Shown: piece after piece, positions 12,069 through 21,344 of the stretch
Layout of the letters: every line of letters starts with the position of its first letter
How positions within the stretch are numbered: position 1 is the first letter of the stretch
From: Aculops lycopersici
Lineage: Eukaryota; Arthropoda; Arachnida; Trombidiformes; Eriophyidae
NCBI GenBank assembly: GCA_015350385.1
Contig: WNKI01000002.1
Location: forward strand, 8,818,321-8,882,320
DNA: 64,000 bases
Direction of reading: 5' to 3'
Notes under the pieces: model-generated
What the model was told of the DNA's origin: nothing
Databases searched by the model: none
What the model saw: only the letters and a program-made list of their open reading frames with translations
Made by a program: the position numbers and the translations under genes

Positions 12069-12413
12069 CTATTGATCGTCTTGTTGAATGGCTTCGCGAA
12101 ATCGTTCGTTCAGTAGGGAGATCTCACCGTGTAAGTCGTTGATCGCGCTTATTAGCGCATCGATGGGGGTATAATCTTGCTGAGTTTGAATCCTGAGAGT
12201 GAATTTGTGCTCGAGAGGATGGGCAACCTTGTAGCCGGCAAATAAAACCTTCGGGTCCTTGAGTAATTGCGCTCTAATCATGTTTCCGAGTGTGTGGTCT
12301 TCCTTGCTGACATGGAATATGGCCGCATTAACAACTTTAGTGTCTTTCTCCATGATAACCTTACTCTCTCCTTCATAGAGGAGGAAGGTATCAAATGCAC
12401 TTGGCGCATTCAT
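12069..12413 (-). CDS. POLR2J: RNA polymerase II subunit RPB11
   Basis: A 114-residue protein, close to the usual 115-120. It starts MNAPSAFDTFLLYEGESKV and contains the RPB11/RPAC2 signature HVSKEDHTLGNMIRAQLL at residues ~34-51, then VLFAGYKVAHPLEHKFTLRI. It ends in a helix (ALISAINDLHGEISLLNERF) matching the C-terminal RPB3-contacting coiled coil. RPB11 pairs with RPB3 as the alpha-like heterodimer that nucleates Pol II assembly. The LLYEGESKV start favours RPB11 over the Pol I/III subunit RPAC2. Intronless. Confidence 0.97.
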   Translation of the reverse strand: MNAPSAFDTFLLYEGESKVIMEKDTKVVNAAIFHVSKEDHTLGNMIRAQLLKDPKVLFAGYKVAHPLEHKFTLRIQTQQDYTPIDALISAINDLHGEISLLNERFREAIQQDDQ

Positions 12414-13122
12414 TATGAGTTGCTACTGTCAGATAATAATTATACTTATTGAGGAAAGGGGGGATGTTTAGGAATTGTTTTGCCAAATTGTTGTGGTCAA
12501 TAAATTCGACATCAAGAACGTGTTTCCACGCGACTTTCCATTCGTTTTAGTTCACTTAAATCTCAATAGGCGGCAACCTAGTCTACACTTGCCAATGTTC
12601 ACTAGACCAAAGTTCTACACTGGAAAAATAGCGCGCGAAAATCAAGCAAAAATAGACGTTATGAGTTCGTTCTTCAGCGCAAAGTTTTGTATTGACGTGG
12701 AGATTCGCTACACCTCTGTTTGTGGGCAAAATCTGACATTTCCTGAAGTCTACGCTATGCTGACTTGACACAAGCAAGACCCCTTAACGCAGACTCGGAT
12801 GCAGTCAATTTGACATATGCCATTACATATATATCGTATATATATTCCATTTCCCATTGACAAATAGATTGTCATTGATAATCTATGATCAATTATTTCC
12901 ATTAACCTCGTGTCCAATCACCATTCATAATCACCACAGTAGCTATAGGTTATTCCGTAGCAAGCGAACCATTCATAGACAGGTACATCGATAGCAACAA
13001 ACTCATTCCAACTCACCTCATCAGTCTCGTGCAAAGCGAAAAGCATCAAATTGAGGTTCCTAGGTAGAAGAATAACACTCCGATAATAAGTTAATTCAAT
13101 ACAACAAATACAAAACAGCAAA
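12414..13122. other. Divergent promoter region between RPB11 and small membrane protein gene
   Basis: The two genes are head to head. Frames on both strands (for example 12475-12768) lack any recognisable protein features. An ATATATATCGTATATATATT near-palindrome lies at about 12825-12846. I see no further gene. Confidence 0.5.
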
Positions 13123-13308
13123 ATGGCGCAACCAATAGACTTCGGCCAGTTCTACAACCCACTGTATTTGTTCATCTCATTGTTTGGTGTTCTTTGCATC
13201 ATTGCTTTGATCTATCTCTTTGGATTGAATACAATCTTCGCGAAGAAGGACAAGATAAAGAAGAACAAGAGGATGGCAAAGAAAGTTGCCGACAAGAAGA
13301 AGAAATGA
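13123..13308 (+). CDS. 61-residue single-pass membrane microprotein with basic tail
   Basis: A short polar N-terminus (MAQPIDFGQFYNP) is followed by one hydrophobic span (about 14-38: LYLFISLFGVLCIIALIYLF). The last 20 residues are Lys-rich (DKIKKNKRMAKKVADKKKK). The start context AAAATGG is a good Kozak match, and AATAAA lies 24 bases after the stop, so a compact real transcript is likely. The topology resembles small integral membrane proteins with a cytosolic basic tail, but I cannot assign a family. The 3' end converges with the clathrin adaptor gene. Confidence 0.7.
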   Translation: MAQPIDFGQFYNPLYLFISLFGVLCIIALIYLFGLNTIFAKKDKIKKNKRMAKKVADKKKK

Positions 13309-13331
13309 TTGGGGTAGTATGAATTCAGCAT

Positions 13332-13337
13332 AATAAA
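13332..13337 (+). terminator. Polyadenylation signal AATAAA of the small membrane protein gene
   Basis: AATAAA occurs 24 bases after the stop codon, giving a very short 3' UTR. Confidence 0.6.
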
Positions 13338-13559
13338 TCTGAAGTTTGCCAAACAATTTATATTTCATACAACCAAATTTCGGCAAACTTGTCTTGATTT
13401 TTTGAAGAATTTCACCTAGCCAACACCGAAGCAAGTCCACGAGGTTTGCAGGTTGTCCCTTCAACGAATCATCCACCTTGCGAGATTTCTTTCTTTTGAC
13501 AGGCGACTAAGTGGCGAAGAACAAGTATCATCCTAACGCACTAATATTGATGATTTCAG

Positions 13560-13565
13560 TTTATT
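13560..13565 (-). terminator. Polyadenylation signal (minus strand) of the PICALM-like gene
   Basis: TTTATT on the plus strand reads AATAAA on the minus strand, about 220 bases beyond the PICALM-like stop codon. Confidence 0.5.
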
Positions 13566-13782
13566 TCTAAACGCTATAACATTAATTTGATTTAACAAGG
13601 CGCTACAGATTGTTGCCGGTGCTATTCAAGTTATCTTATAGATCTACAACTAATCGTCCAGCAACGAGTTATAGAGCTTATATATTGGGGAAACTTGAGT
13701 GAATTCATTATGCATAGTCGTCAGCAACAATAGAATACAATTATGATAATGATTATCACGGACAATCCTTCAATATCATGAT

Positions 13783-15516
13783 TTAAGTTTTCTCGATCTT
13801 CAACGATTGTCGCATAGTTTTCTCGAGATCTTCAAACATAGACTCCTTCTTAGACTTAGACGCAGCAGCTGAACGATTTGGATTGTAGTTGTTGTTCTCT
13901 GATTGCCTACCAATATTGCCACTTTGTTGCCATTGCTGCTTGTTAGCCTCTTGTTCGCGCTTGATTTGTATCAATTGTTGCTGAGTTTGAGGATCTATCG
14001 ATGGATCAATACTAATTTGGAACCCCGCTTCTGGTTGCAGAACAGCCGAGTCAAAGAAACCCGGTGGCCTGATATCGAATAGATCATTGTTGTTCAAACC
14101 ACTGATTGCCGTACCTTGTGATTGTTGATTTGTCATTCCTCCAAGTGCTTGTGGCGCTGCTTGCATAATCGGTTCAGATGATAAACTTGATAGTATATTA
14201 GCATGTGCTGAGATTGGTGCCGCCGGTATCACAGACTTTGAACCGAAGGCTTCGTTGTCTTGAGGATCTCCGAAGGGATTGGTAACAGATGTCGGAGTTG
14301 CAAATGGATCCTCGAAACTAGCACCGAATGTGAAGCTTGCTGAAGCCATGGGTGGTTGTGGTTTCGCTAATATGTTTGTCGCGGTCAGTGGCGGAGGAGA
14401 ATGACTTAGATTGCTGCTTATCTCACTACTTGAGGTTGTAGTTGACATCATGGGATTGTCTGCTTGAGTCGACTCCTTCGATTCATTTGTACCTGAAACA
14501 TCGCTTGAAAAGTTCAATCCTGAATCGAAATCAGTAGAACTATCACTCAATCCTGGTGGAGCTAGGTCAAAGTCGTTGCTCACCGAGAATGAGGGAAAGG
14601 CTGCGGATTTTGTATCTATATTGACAGGTGTCTTATCACGTTTTTTGTTAGTCTCCAAACTTATCAGGTGCTGCTCAAAGGCATCCAATAGAGAGCTGGG
14701 CGCTCGCTTGAAATCAGGTAGATCTCCACGGTTGAGATCAATGGCTTCGGCAATCCTCAAGAACTCGGCAACACGATCTGTGCAGCTGAGAAACTTCTTG
14801 TAAGCTTCAAAGGCTTCACGACACATCTTTTTGTTAAGATCAAAGTATTTCTCGAATAGATTAATGATTCCATCGTTATAGCTTGCAAACAGTCGGATTG
14901 CGTCATGGAACAATAGAGTGAAACTTGCTACAATAATACCGTTACTTAAGTCACCTGAGGTGCAGCCAAAATCTAACAAAACATCCAGTTGCTTCTGGAT
15001 GATAGGCAAAGCTTCGAGTAGTCTCTCGATAGGCATAGTTCTTAAAACATTGTTTTCGCCACGCTGAGTTCGACACAAATCTATTGCAAGTGTCCGATAT
15101 GAGAGTGCTTTTTGGTTGATATAGTTGGAGTAACGACGAATGAATGTTGACATTGCATAACCTTTGGCCACAATACGATCAAGGAATCCGCTCAGTTGGA
15201 AGGAGTAATTACTCGATGCGAGGTATTGGGTGAATCTCTCATTGCCGAAGCTCATTAGATGATGAACAGTTATGAGAGATTTATAAACTACTGCCCAATT
15301 AGAGTGGTTTGTTCGTTCGATCAGAAGATTGGCCAATTGCATCATGGAAACATTTGACTCGTAAGTGCTCGCGGCCAAATAGTCGAGATGCTTCTTTTTA
15401 GGTTTCATCAACTCCTCGGTGGTCGCTTTGCAGATACACCTGGCCAGTGATTGGCCGGCCAATGTATACTTGGCCGCGTTGAGTCGATCATTGATAGTTT
15501 GGCCTTTTGAAGACAT
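13783..15516 (-). CDS. PICALM: Clathrin assembly protein AP180/PICALM (LAP) family
   Basis: A 577-residue protein with an N-terminal ANTH domain (about 1-285): MSSKGQTINDRLNAAKYTL, then KATTEELMKPKKKHLDYL, which contains the K-X9-K-X-K-H phosphoinositide-binding motif. ERTNHSNWAVVYKSLITVHH and YSNYINQKALSYRTLAIDL are also typical. The C-terminal half is unstructured and Ser/Asn/Gln-rich, with DPF (near DPFATP) and NPF (TNPFGDP) motifs that in the family bind AP2 and EH-domain proteins. The family recruits clathrin to PIP2-rich plasma membrane and sorts SNAREs such as synaptobrevin in endocytosis. Length is within the PICALM/LAP range. The whole gene is one uninterrupted frame, whereas this gene is multi-exon in most animals. 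Confidence 0.96.
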   Translation of the reverse strand: MSSKGQTINDRLNAAKYTLAGQSLARCICKATTEELMKPKKKHLDYLAASTYESNVSMMQLANLLIERTNHSNWAVVYKSLITVHHLMSFGNERFTQYLASSNYSFQLSGFLDRIVAKGYAMSTFIRRYSNYINQKALSYRTLAIDLCRTQRGENNVLRTMPIERLLEALPIIQKQLDVLLDFGCTSGDLSNGIIVASFTLLFHDAIRLFASYNDGIINLFEKYFDLNKKMCREAFEAYKKFLSCTDRVAEFLRIAEAIDLNRGDLPDFKRAPSSLLDAFEQHLISLETNKKRDKTPVNIDTKSAAFPSFSVSNDFDLAPPGLSDSSTDFDSGLNFSSDVSGTNESKESTQADNPMMSTTTSSSEISSNLSHSPPPLTATNILAKPQPPMASASFTFGASFEDPFATPTSVTNPFGDPQDNEAFGSKSVIPAAPISAHANILSSLSSEPIMQAAPQALGGMTNQQSQGTAISGLNNNDLFDIRPPGFFDSAVLQPEAGFQISIDPSIDPQTQQQLIQIKREQEANKQQWQQSGNIGRQSENNNYNPNRSAAASKSKKESMFEDLEKTMRQSLKIEKT

Positions 15517-16379
15517 TTATAACTATTCTGTTGCCCTATTCAACTGCTGATATACTTTGACTTGATTGTATTGAAAATCTTGAGATAAGAGTGACCAGTT
15601 GGATAGTGGCTCAAATTCGATATGTTTAGATTGTGATATGTAATGTGTTATCTTTTAACTTCAAACAATTATTGATCCTCTCCGAATGGGATAGCTTCAG
15701 TGGTAAGAATACTGAAAAACTCGGCTAAGTCAACCAGTCCTTCTCTGAGTTAAGCTAATAATAGTAAAAATATGGCACTGATTTATGGATTTGACTTTTG
15801 AGGTAGGATAATAACGTTAGTTGTTTTTGTTTAGGTCCATCAAAGGGAATGTGGCTGTAATTGAGTTATCATTAATTTATTGATAATATAATTGGGAAAC
15901 ATATTATTGCCAGCGCTAGCTGTTTCTGATACATCCCACAAAGTTAACGATGAGGTGAAAGAAAATAAATAATTTAAATGGAGCAATTTTTATGGGGAAG
16001 TTTGTTAGAAATACGCCCGCCGTTTGTATCGCACTCTCTTACATTGGATTGCCGCTCATTCTGGATCAGCTAGACTAAATGCACCAACACAACAGCGAAG
16101 CCACTATGGTTTTCGATGAATCCTTAGTTTGTAATCGCCGTCGACAACATAAGATGTACTGATAATAACGGGGTCAGTAAATTATGTATTAACAAAACAT
16201 AATTTATTGTGATCCTAAGAATAGAAATTGGTTCTTTTCCATTTGATGGCAAGTATTATCGTTGCATTGCTTACTGAGGTAAGTTTGGATTGGGTAAGAG
16301 GAATGACAAGCATTCAAGCGCTCACCGATCATCATTATGATTTGGTGCTAACATTATGATTATCCCATATTATATCATA

Positions 16380-16445
16380 GTGTCCAAGGTTCTCAGATCC
16401 TCAATTTCAAATCGTGGGCCTCCAACGAGTAATCTCGTGAATTTG
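16380..16445 (+). pseudogene. Relic of a ligase gene 5' end
   Basis: The stretch beginning TGTCCAAGGTTCTCAGATCC and continuing through CGTGGGCC and TCTCGTGAATTT lines up with the first ~65 bases of the ligase paralogues (compare 17547-17612 and 20171-20236). It has substitutions, no usable start codon, and nothing recognisable beyond it. It marks a former left-hand array member or a duplicated 5' fragment. Confidence 0.6.
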
Positions 16446-17128
16446 GGTATTCCAATGCCCATGGTTTTGCATGCAATATTATTGGCTTACAGACTAATAA
16501 TTCCAGTAATGCCATCTACTTTATGATCACTCCAATTGGTTGCTTTCGTGCATGAATAAACGTTATTGAGATCAATCAGCGATTATCACTTATTCTGATA
16601 TATTCCGATCTTCTTCCGAGTCAATCTGCTTGATTTGTTGCATAACTCTAAAGGCGGATAGGGATGTGGGCTGCTCAATCACAATAATTTTACCGGTTCG
16701 AGCCACAGAAATTCGCAGCTTACGTCTCTAGTCGCAGGTAAAGAGTAAAGCTAAGCGCATCAACCAGAGGGCCCAAGAATCGCTAAAACAATCAAATCCC
16801 TTGCATTCGAGGTTGAGAACCTTCTATCTGAAGTTGGCTGATGTAGTATGTAGATACCATAGTATATACAACAATTGATATTGTTTTGAAAATCCCATAG
16901 AGGGAATCCGTCCGCAGTCGAGCTTGATGATCATGAGCTCACCGGATGGACCGACGGCAGGGAAGCCAGTAATTTCAATGTATCTCGTCGAGATCATTGC
17001 TAGCTTCAATAAAAAAAGGAAGATACAAAGGCTAGAGGATTATATTATAATAGAATTCAACCTCAATAAGAATAACCACTCGCAGGGCTGTCACACTACA
17101 TCGTTAAATCGATTCAGATATCATCGAT

Positions 17129-17135
17129 CAGATAA
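17129..17135 (+). promoter_or_regulatory. GATA-like element upstream of ligase copy 1
   Basis: CAGATAA within TCGATCAGATAATG, about 410 bases before the ATG at 17547. It is the weakest member of a recurring set described at 28065, lacking the GATTTGCTTT part. Confidence 0.3.
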
Positions 17136-17546
17136 TGCCTTCCTTTGAAGAGCAGAATTGTTTCTTTTTGAGCTTCTATCGACTTTAGGAAGACATGAGC
17201 TTGTTGTGCATACAACTCATGGTTAGCGATTCAGAAAATGAGGTTGAACAGGACAACTTGTTGCTTGATCTTGCTAGATATTATATCTTGTCAGTCACAA
17301 AACTTTGGTTAATGAATAATCAAGTGGGAGATTTTCAATCATATATCGTCGCAGATTAATTTGGTAGCAAGCGCTATGCGTACCTTATTGGCCTCGCTAC
17401 AGTACGAGTGGTGGTGGTTTCAATGTTGAGCGAGTTGGTGATTATAAATCTCAGTTAGGTAGCAGTTAATAGTAACAAGAAATCTAGCGCTCAAAACATT
17501 CGGGCTACAATTGTCGGTGCAGAGCATAAACTGACAAAACAATAAA

Positions 17547-19175
17547 ATGGCTAAGGTTCTAAAGTCCTCAAATCCGTATCGCGGACCTGCGACGGAAAAT
17601 CTCATCGAGCTTATCAAACTTGGCCTCAGAAAACATGCTGAGCAAACGATCATCATTGACGCAATCACCGGAACCAAGTGGACGGGTCAACAGATTGAGT
17701 CTTGTGTTGCAAGAATCGCAAAGCACCTCAGAGAGGAGCACAATTTGCAGAACGGTGATAGCTGCAGTTTATATGGATGCCAGAGCGACAAGATTGCTCT
17801 ACTCATTTTATCAATCATTGCAGCAGGCGGTGTTTGTACATATAGAAGAAACACAAGCTCTGGTTGCGAGATCAACGATATAACTACAGTATTAGATTCG
17901 AAGTTTCTGATATCATCTGTCGACGACCTAAAGAAACTTGCGAGTTTCGACACTCAGTTAAGAGGTAGACTTAAGATCATAACCATTGATGAACTGAATG
18001 GATTTTTCGAGCAAGAAAGTTCGACTCACAATGATAATTTAGACCAACTTTTCGAGGAAATCAAGATTGACTGTGAGCACGACTTTGCAGTCATCCAATT
18101 TTCAAGCGGAACAACTGGAAAGCCCAAGGCAATTCCTAGAACCCACAAGAACTTTTGTCACGTGGTTGCATCGTTGGATCATCCTGAACTTGTGGACTTG
18201 AAGCCGGGCATTGTGTTAACAGGATGCTTTCCCATGTCTCACGGCTCTGGGCTATGGGCCCTACTGGCTTCAATCACCTGCGGAAACACCTTTGTAATCT
18301 GGACCAGACAAACGGATGTCGAGGACGCACTAGCGACGATAGCCAAGTACAAGGCAAATATTTTCGCTTCATCGTTACTATTTCTATCACTGTTGGGAAA
18401 TAATGGGATTAAGATGAAGGGAAAATACGATACTTCTTCATTGGAACACATTATAACTACTGGTGGAAAAATAGTTAACTCAACGCTACCAAAGTCTCTT
18501 ATTGAGGCGTTCAAGCTGAAGTCGTTGCGCCAATGCTTCGGAATGACAGAATGCGGTCGTGTGTTTCTAGCGAGATTATCACAGGCCAAAGACAATTACC
18601 TATCGGTCGGGCATGTTTGTCCAGGTACGGAGGCGATTGTCATTGATCGCGAGACTCTCGAAATGTTAGGACCGAATCAAAGCGGCGAAATCGCTCTCCG
18701 AGGTCCACAGATCTTTCCTGGCTATTATACCGGGAATCCAGGTATATTCAACAGGTCGGACTTTACCGACTCGGGTTGGTTTAGGCTCGGTGATCGGGGC
18801 TTCTACGACGAGAATGGTCTTGTGTTCATAGATGGCCGCTATAAGGAATTTATGTTGCTCGAGAATAACACTCGCCTTTTCCCTACTGATATCGAGGCGA
18901 TTATTTCAGAGCATCCATCTGTTGAGGCGGCTTGTGTTGTAAAATTGACTCAGTTCGGTGATGATCCACGTGACATTGCTAGAGCTTGTATAACTCTGAA
19001 ACAAGATTGCACTGTATTTGAGAGGGAGATTTTAAATTTTGTTCAAGGCCAGGCTCCCCGTATGATGCTTACCGGGGGCGTCAAGATTGTGGATCAATTT
19101 CCTCGTTTGCAAAATGGGAAAGTTGACAAGCAAGCTACGTCTTCTATAGCAAACAGGTGGCACCAGTACCACTGA
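17547..19175 (+). CDS. Acyl/aryl-CoA ligase-like ANL enzyme, array copy 1 (altered C-terminus)
   Basis: A 542-residue member of the ANL superfamily (luciferase/4-coumarate-CoA ligase branch), which adenylates a carboxylate with ATP and usually transfers it to CoA. Motifs: A3 P-loop FSSGTTGKPKAIPRTHKN (~190-207), hinge segment FPMSHGSGLWAL (His ~232), A5 GMTE, A7 GWFRLGDRGFYDENG, A8 start GRYKEF (Lys ~433) and A10 NGKVDK. The A8 loop is unusual: ENNTRLFP follows KEFMLL in place of the canonical K-G segment. Relative to its paralogues two bases are missing at about 19136, so the ancestral stop (TAG, 19147-19149) is out of frame and the tail reads TSSIANRWHQYH. The downstream kilobase is homologous to that of copy 3 (28351-29985). 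Substrate unknown; no SKL-type peroxisomal signal is visible. Confidence 0.9.
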   Translation: MAKVLKSSNPYRGPATENLIELIKLGLRKHAEQTIIIDAITGTKWTGQQIESCVARIAKHLREEHNLQNGDSCSLYGCQSDKIALLILSIIAAGGVCTYRRNTSSGCEINDITTVLDSKFLISSVDDLKKLASFDTQLRGRLKIITIDELNGFFEQESSTHNDNLDQLFEEIKIDCEHDFAVIQFSSGTTGKPKAIPRTHKNFCHVVASLDHPELVDLKPGIVLTGCFPMSHGSGLWALLASITCGNTFVIWTRQTDVEDALATIAKYKANIFASSLLFLSLLGNNGIKMKGKYDTSSLEHIITTGGKIVNSTLPKSLIEAFKLKSLRQCFGMTECGRVFLARLSQAKDNYLSVGHVCPGTEAIVIDRETLEMLGPNQSGEIALRGPQIFPGYYTGNPGIFNRSDFTDSGWFRLGDRGFYDENGLVFIDGRYKEFMLLENNTRLFPTDIEAIISEHPSVEAACVVKLTQFGDDPRDIARACITLKQDCTVFEREILNFVQGQAPRMMLTGGVKIVDQFPRLQNGKVDKQATSSIANRWHQYH

Positions 19176-20170
19176 ATGACCGAAGTATATTTTTGATGTT
19201 CACAAAAATAGATAACATGGTTTCCTTTCATTCGCACTCAGTAATGTATGGCATAGTGAGCTACTAGATGTAGGGGGGAGGTCGCATCATCACCTGCCGA
19301 CTTTGAAACAACCCATCAAGTCATATCTATTATGTAGACTTATTTATGTGGAATTGATTTAAAGCTTAATTACAATGAATAATAATCAATCAAAGTAACT
19401 CTCATTTTTGTCGATACATGGAGCTTTCTTCCATGAGTGATTTCTGATTGATTTGTCGCAAGTTGGTTAACTGATGGCTCAAGTTGCACGCGATGGCGAA
19501 GGAAATAGGTAAATGAATTGGTCTATTCCCAGTCCTTTCACTATGAATATGACTCCGACTATCTAGTTTTGGGTCTTAGTTGTGGCAAAACCTCATCGAT
19601 ACCATTGTTATTGCTAAAGAAAGTGATCGATTTGCTTTCACCGATCAGATAAGCTTTTACTAAGTTAAAACTTTGTAAGAGGCTTCCGAATTACGATGGC
19701 TGTTCAGTGGCGAGCAAATAGACTAGCTTTGGCCACATTAGCGTTTTGGGTGGCTCACAATATTGACTTCAGCTTCTCAAGGCTCCAAGCTTGTGCAGGC
19801 CGAGTACGTGAATATATATACGATACATATATACCGGGTGAATCATCCTCCAAGTTTGCAGACTGACTAGGAGTAGAGTGGAGACACCGTAGAGCAGCTT
19901 GCTGGTTTATTTCTAATATGATAGAGAGTTTGCAAATCAATGTAGCTAGCCAGCATGATGCGTTCGTTTGGTGTAGGAGAGGCGATGGACTCTGATCGGC
20001 GAGCTCAATGAACCCTGCTCCTTCTTTTCTAGTGACTTTTAATGGATGAGACTGATTTAAATCATAATTTCAGATCGATTGGTCAAAAAGTCAAGTAAAC
20101 AGGTGCATTTGATTTAATATTTAAACATTATAATTGTTCCTTCAGAACATAGATCGATTAAATCCATAAG
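19176..20170. repeat. Segmentally duplicated spacer (matches ~29986-30900)
   Basis: Blocks of near-identity with the spacer after copy 3 occur in the same order: around 19189/30015 (GTATATTTTTGAT), 19274/30105 (GCATCATCACCTG), 19540/30362 (CACTATGAATATGACTCC), 19629/30635 and 19700/30690 (CTGTTCAGTGG). There is no coding potential. The whole unit of gene plus about 0.9 kb downstream was therefore duplicated. Confidence 0.8.
19629..19652 (+). promoter_or_regulatory. Recurring GATTTGCTTT-n7-CAGATAA element
   Basis: GATTTGCTTT, seven bases, then CAGATAA, a strong GATA-factor consensus. It lies about 520 bases before the ATG of the ligase pseudogene at 20171. Confidence 0.4.
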
Positions 20171-20925
20171 ATGGCCAAGATTCTCAGATCTTCAATTCCA
20201 TATCGCGGGCCCCCAACGGAAAACCTCATCGAGTTCATCAAACTTGGACTTAGAAAACATGCTGATCAAACTATCATCATTGACTCAATAACAGGAACCA
20301 AATGGACAGGCAGACAGATTGAGTCTTGTATCGCAGGAGTCGCCAAGTACTTACGAGAAGAGTACAATTTGCAAAAAGGTGATCGGTGCAGTTTATATGG
20401 TGCTCAAAGTGAAAAGATTGCCCTACTCATTCTGTCGATCATTTCAACAGGTGGTGTCTGCGTCTATGCTAGAGATACTTGCACTGGTCGCGAGATCAAC
20501 AATACAACCTCAGTTTTGGGTTCAAAGTTCCTGATAGCATCTAGTGTCGACATCAAGAACCTCAGTTGATCGGTGGTTATGAAACCACCGATCAACTGAG
20601 TGGATTTTTTGAGCAAGAGAACTTGAGTAGCAGTGATAATTTGGACCAACTGCTTGAGGTGGTCCAAATACAGATAGACTGTGAGCAAGACTTTGCAGCA
20701 ATTAAATTTTCGAGTGGCACCACTGGACTACCAAAGCTAATCCCTAGGACGTTGCCAGAGCTTTCATAACCCTGAAACAAGGTCACACTGTAACCGAGAG
20801 GGAGGTTCTAGATTTTGTTGCAGCACACGCGCCAACCATGATAATCAATGGCGAGGTCAAGATTTTGAGCGAGTTTCCTCACTTGCCAAATGGAAAAGTT
20901 GACAAGCAATCCTTGTGGGCACTAT
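20171..20925 (+). pseudogene. Ligase pseudogene with internal deletion and inverted-repeat scar
   Basis: The first 132 codons match the ligase N-terminus (MAKILRSSIPYRGPPTENLI) up to DIKNL, then hit a stop at about 20567 inside a 40-base perfect hairpin. The frame resumes near 20600 as SGFFEQENL and runs to the P-loop (FSSGTTGLPKLIPRT). It then jumps at about 20750 straight to the C-terminal domain (ITLKQGHTVTEREVLDFV), deleting roughly 290 codons that carry motifs A4-A8. It ends at NGKVDKQSLWAL. The 3' end and flank resemble copy 4 (33481-33580), while the 5' end resembles other copies, so it is a mosaic. Non-functional as an enzyme. Confidence 0.93.
20561..20600. repeat. Perfect 18-bp inverted repeat (4-base loop) in the pseudogene
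   Basis: Left arm CTCAGTTGATCGGTGGTT (20561-20578), loop ATGA, right arm its exact reverse complement (20583-20600). The end of the right arm (GATCAACTGAG) is the expected coding sequence (DQLS), so the left arm is an inverted copy that replaced about 60 bases of gene. Confidence 0.95.
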
Positions 20926-21228
20926 AGCAAACAAGTGGAGCCAATAATGGTTCTCATAAGGAGTCTATCACCATTTTCTCCAAACTGCAAACAAACAGAC
21001 ATTAGCTCAATCCCATGTTCAATGACACAAAACTTATACAAACGATAATGATATAATGCAAAAATGCATTCTTTTGAAAATGAAACAAAAATTGAGCGAC
21101 ATAATGAGAGATTAGCATAGTTCATATTCTGCTTCTCAATACCTCGCTAGTTCACATTAACAAGTTGTAAGTCGGGATTATTATTGGAAATTTTGGATCT
21201 TTCATTTTCATGATGATGAACGGAGATT
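20926..21228. other. 3' flank of ligase pseudogene
   Basis: The first ~90 bases are homologous to the flank of copy 4 (33502-33590). The rest is AT-rich with nothing recognisable, ending at the target duplication AGATT (21224-21228) of the Copia insertion. Confidence 0.6.
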
Positions 21229-21312
21229 TGTTACTAATTACATTGTCATCTGTAGTTTGAACTTCTCTCTTCCAATAAAGTCAGTCCCAATATGTCCCTT
21301 GTCCGTTTAACA
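21229..21312 (+). repeat. 5' LTR (84 bp)
   Basis: It starts TGTTACTAATTACATT and ends GTCCGTTTAACA, identical to the copy at 25650-25733. An AATAAA signal lies at 21274-21279. This is near the short extreme for autonomous LTR elements. Confidence 0.97.
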
Positions 21313-21321
21313 TGGTAGCAG
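21313..21321 (+). other. Primer-binding site (initiator tRNA-Met 3' end)
   Basis: TGGTAGCAG immediately follows the 5' LTR and is complementary to the CUGCUACCA 3' end of animal initiator tRNA-Met. Confidence 0.8.
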
Positions 21322-21344
21322 GGAAAACAATTTAACTTTTCTTT

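Larger units (their letters stand above)
15517..17546. other. Intergenic region before the ligase array
   Basis: No intact gene is visible. It contains a short degenerate ligase relic near 16380-16445 and a GATA-like element at 17129. Short frames at 16824-17148 have no recognisable features. Confidence 0.5.

Noticed and set aside
12475..12768. 97-codon plus-strand frame in the RPB11 upstream region
   Set aside because: No recognisable features, and it occupies the divergent promoter region; a minus-strand frame overlaps it equally well.
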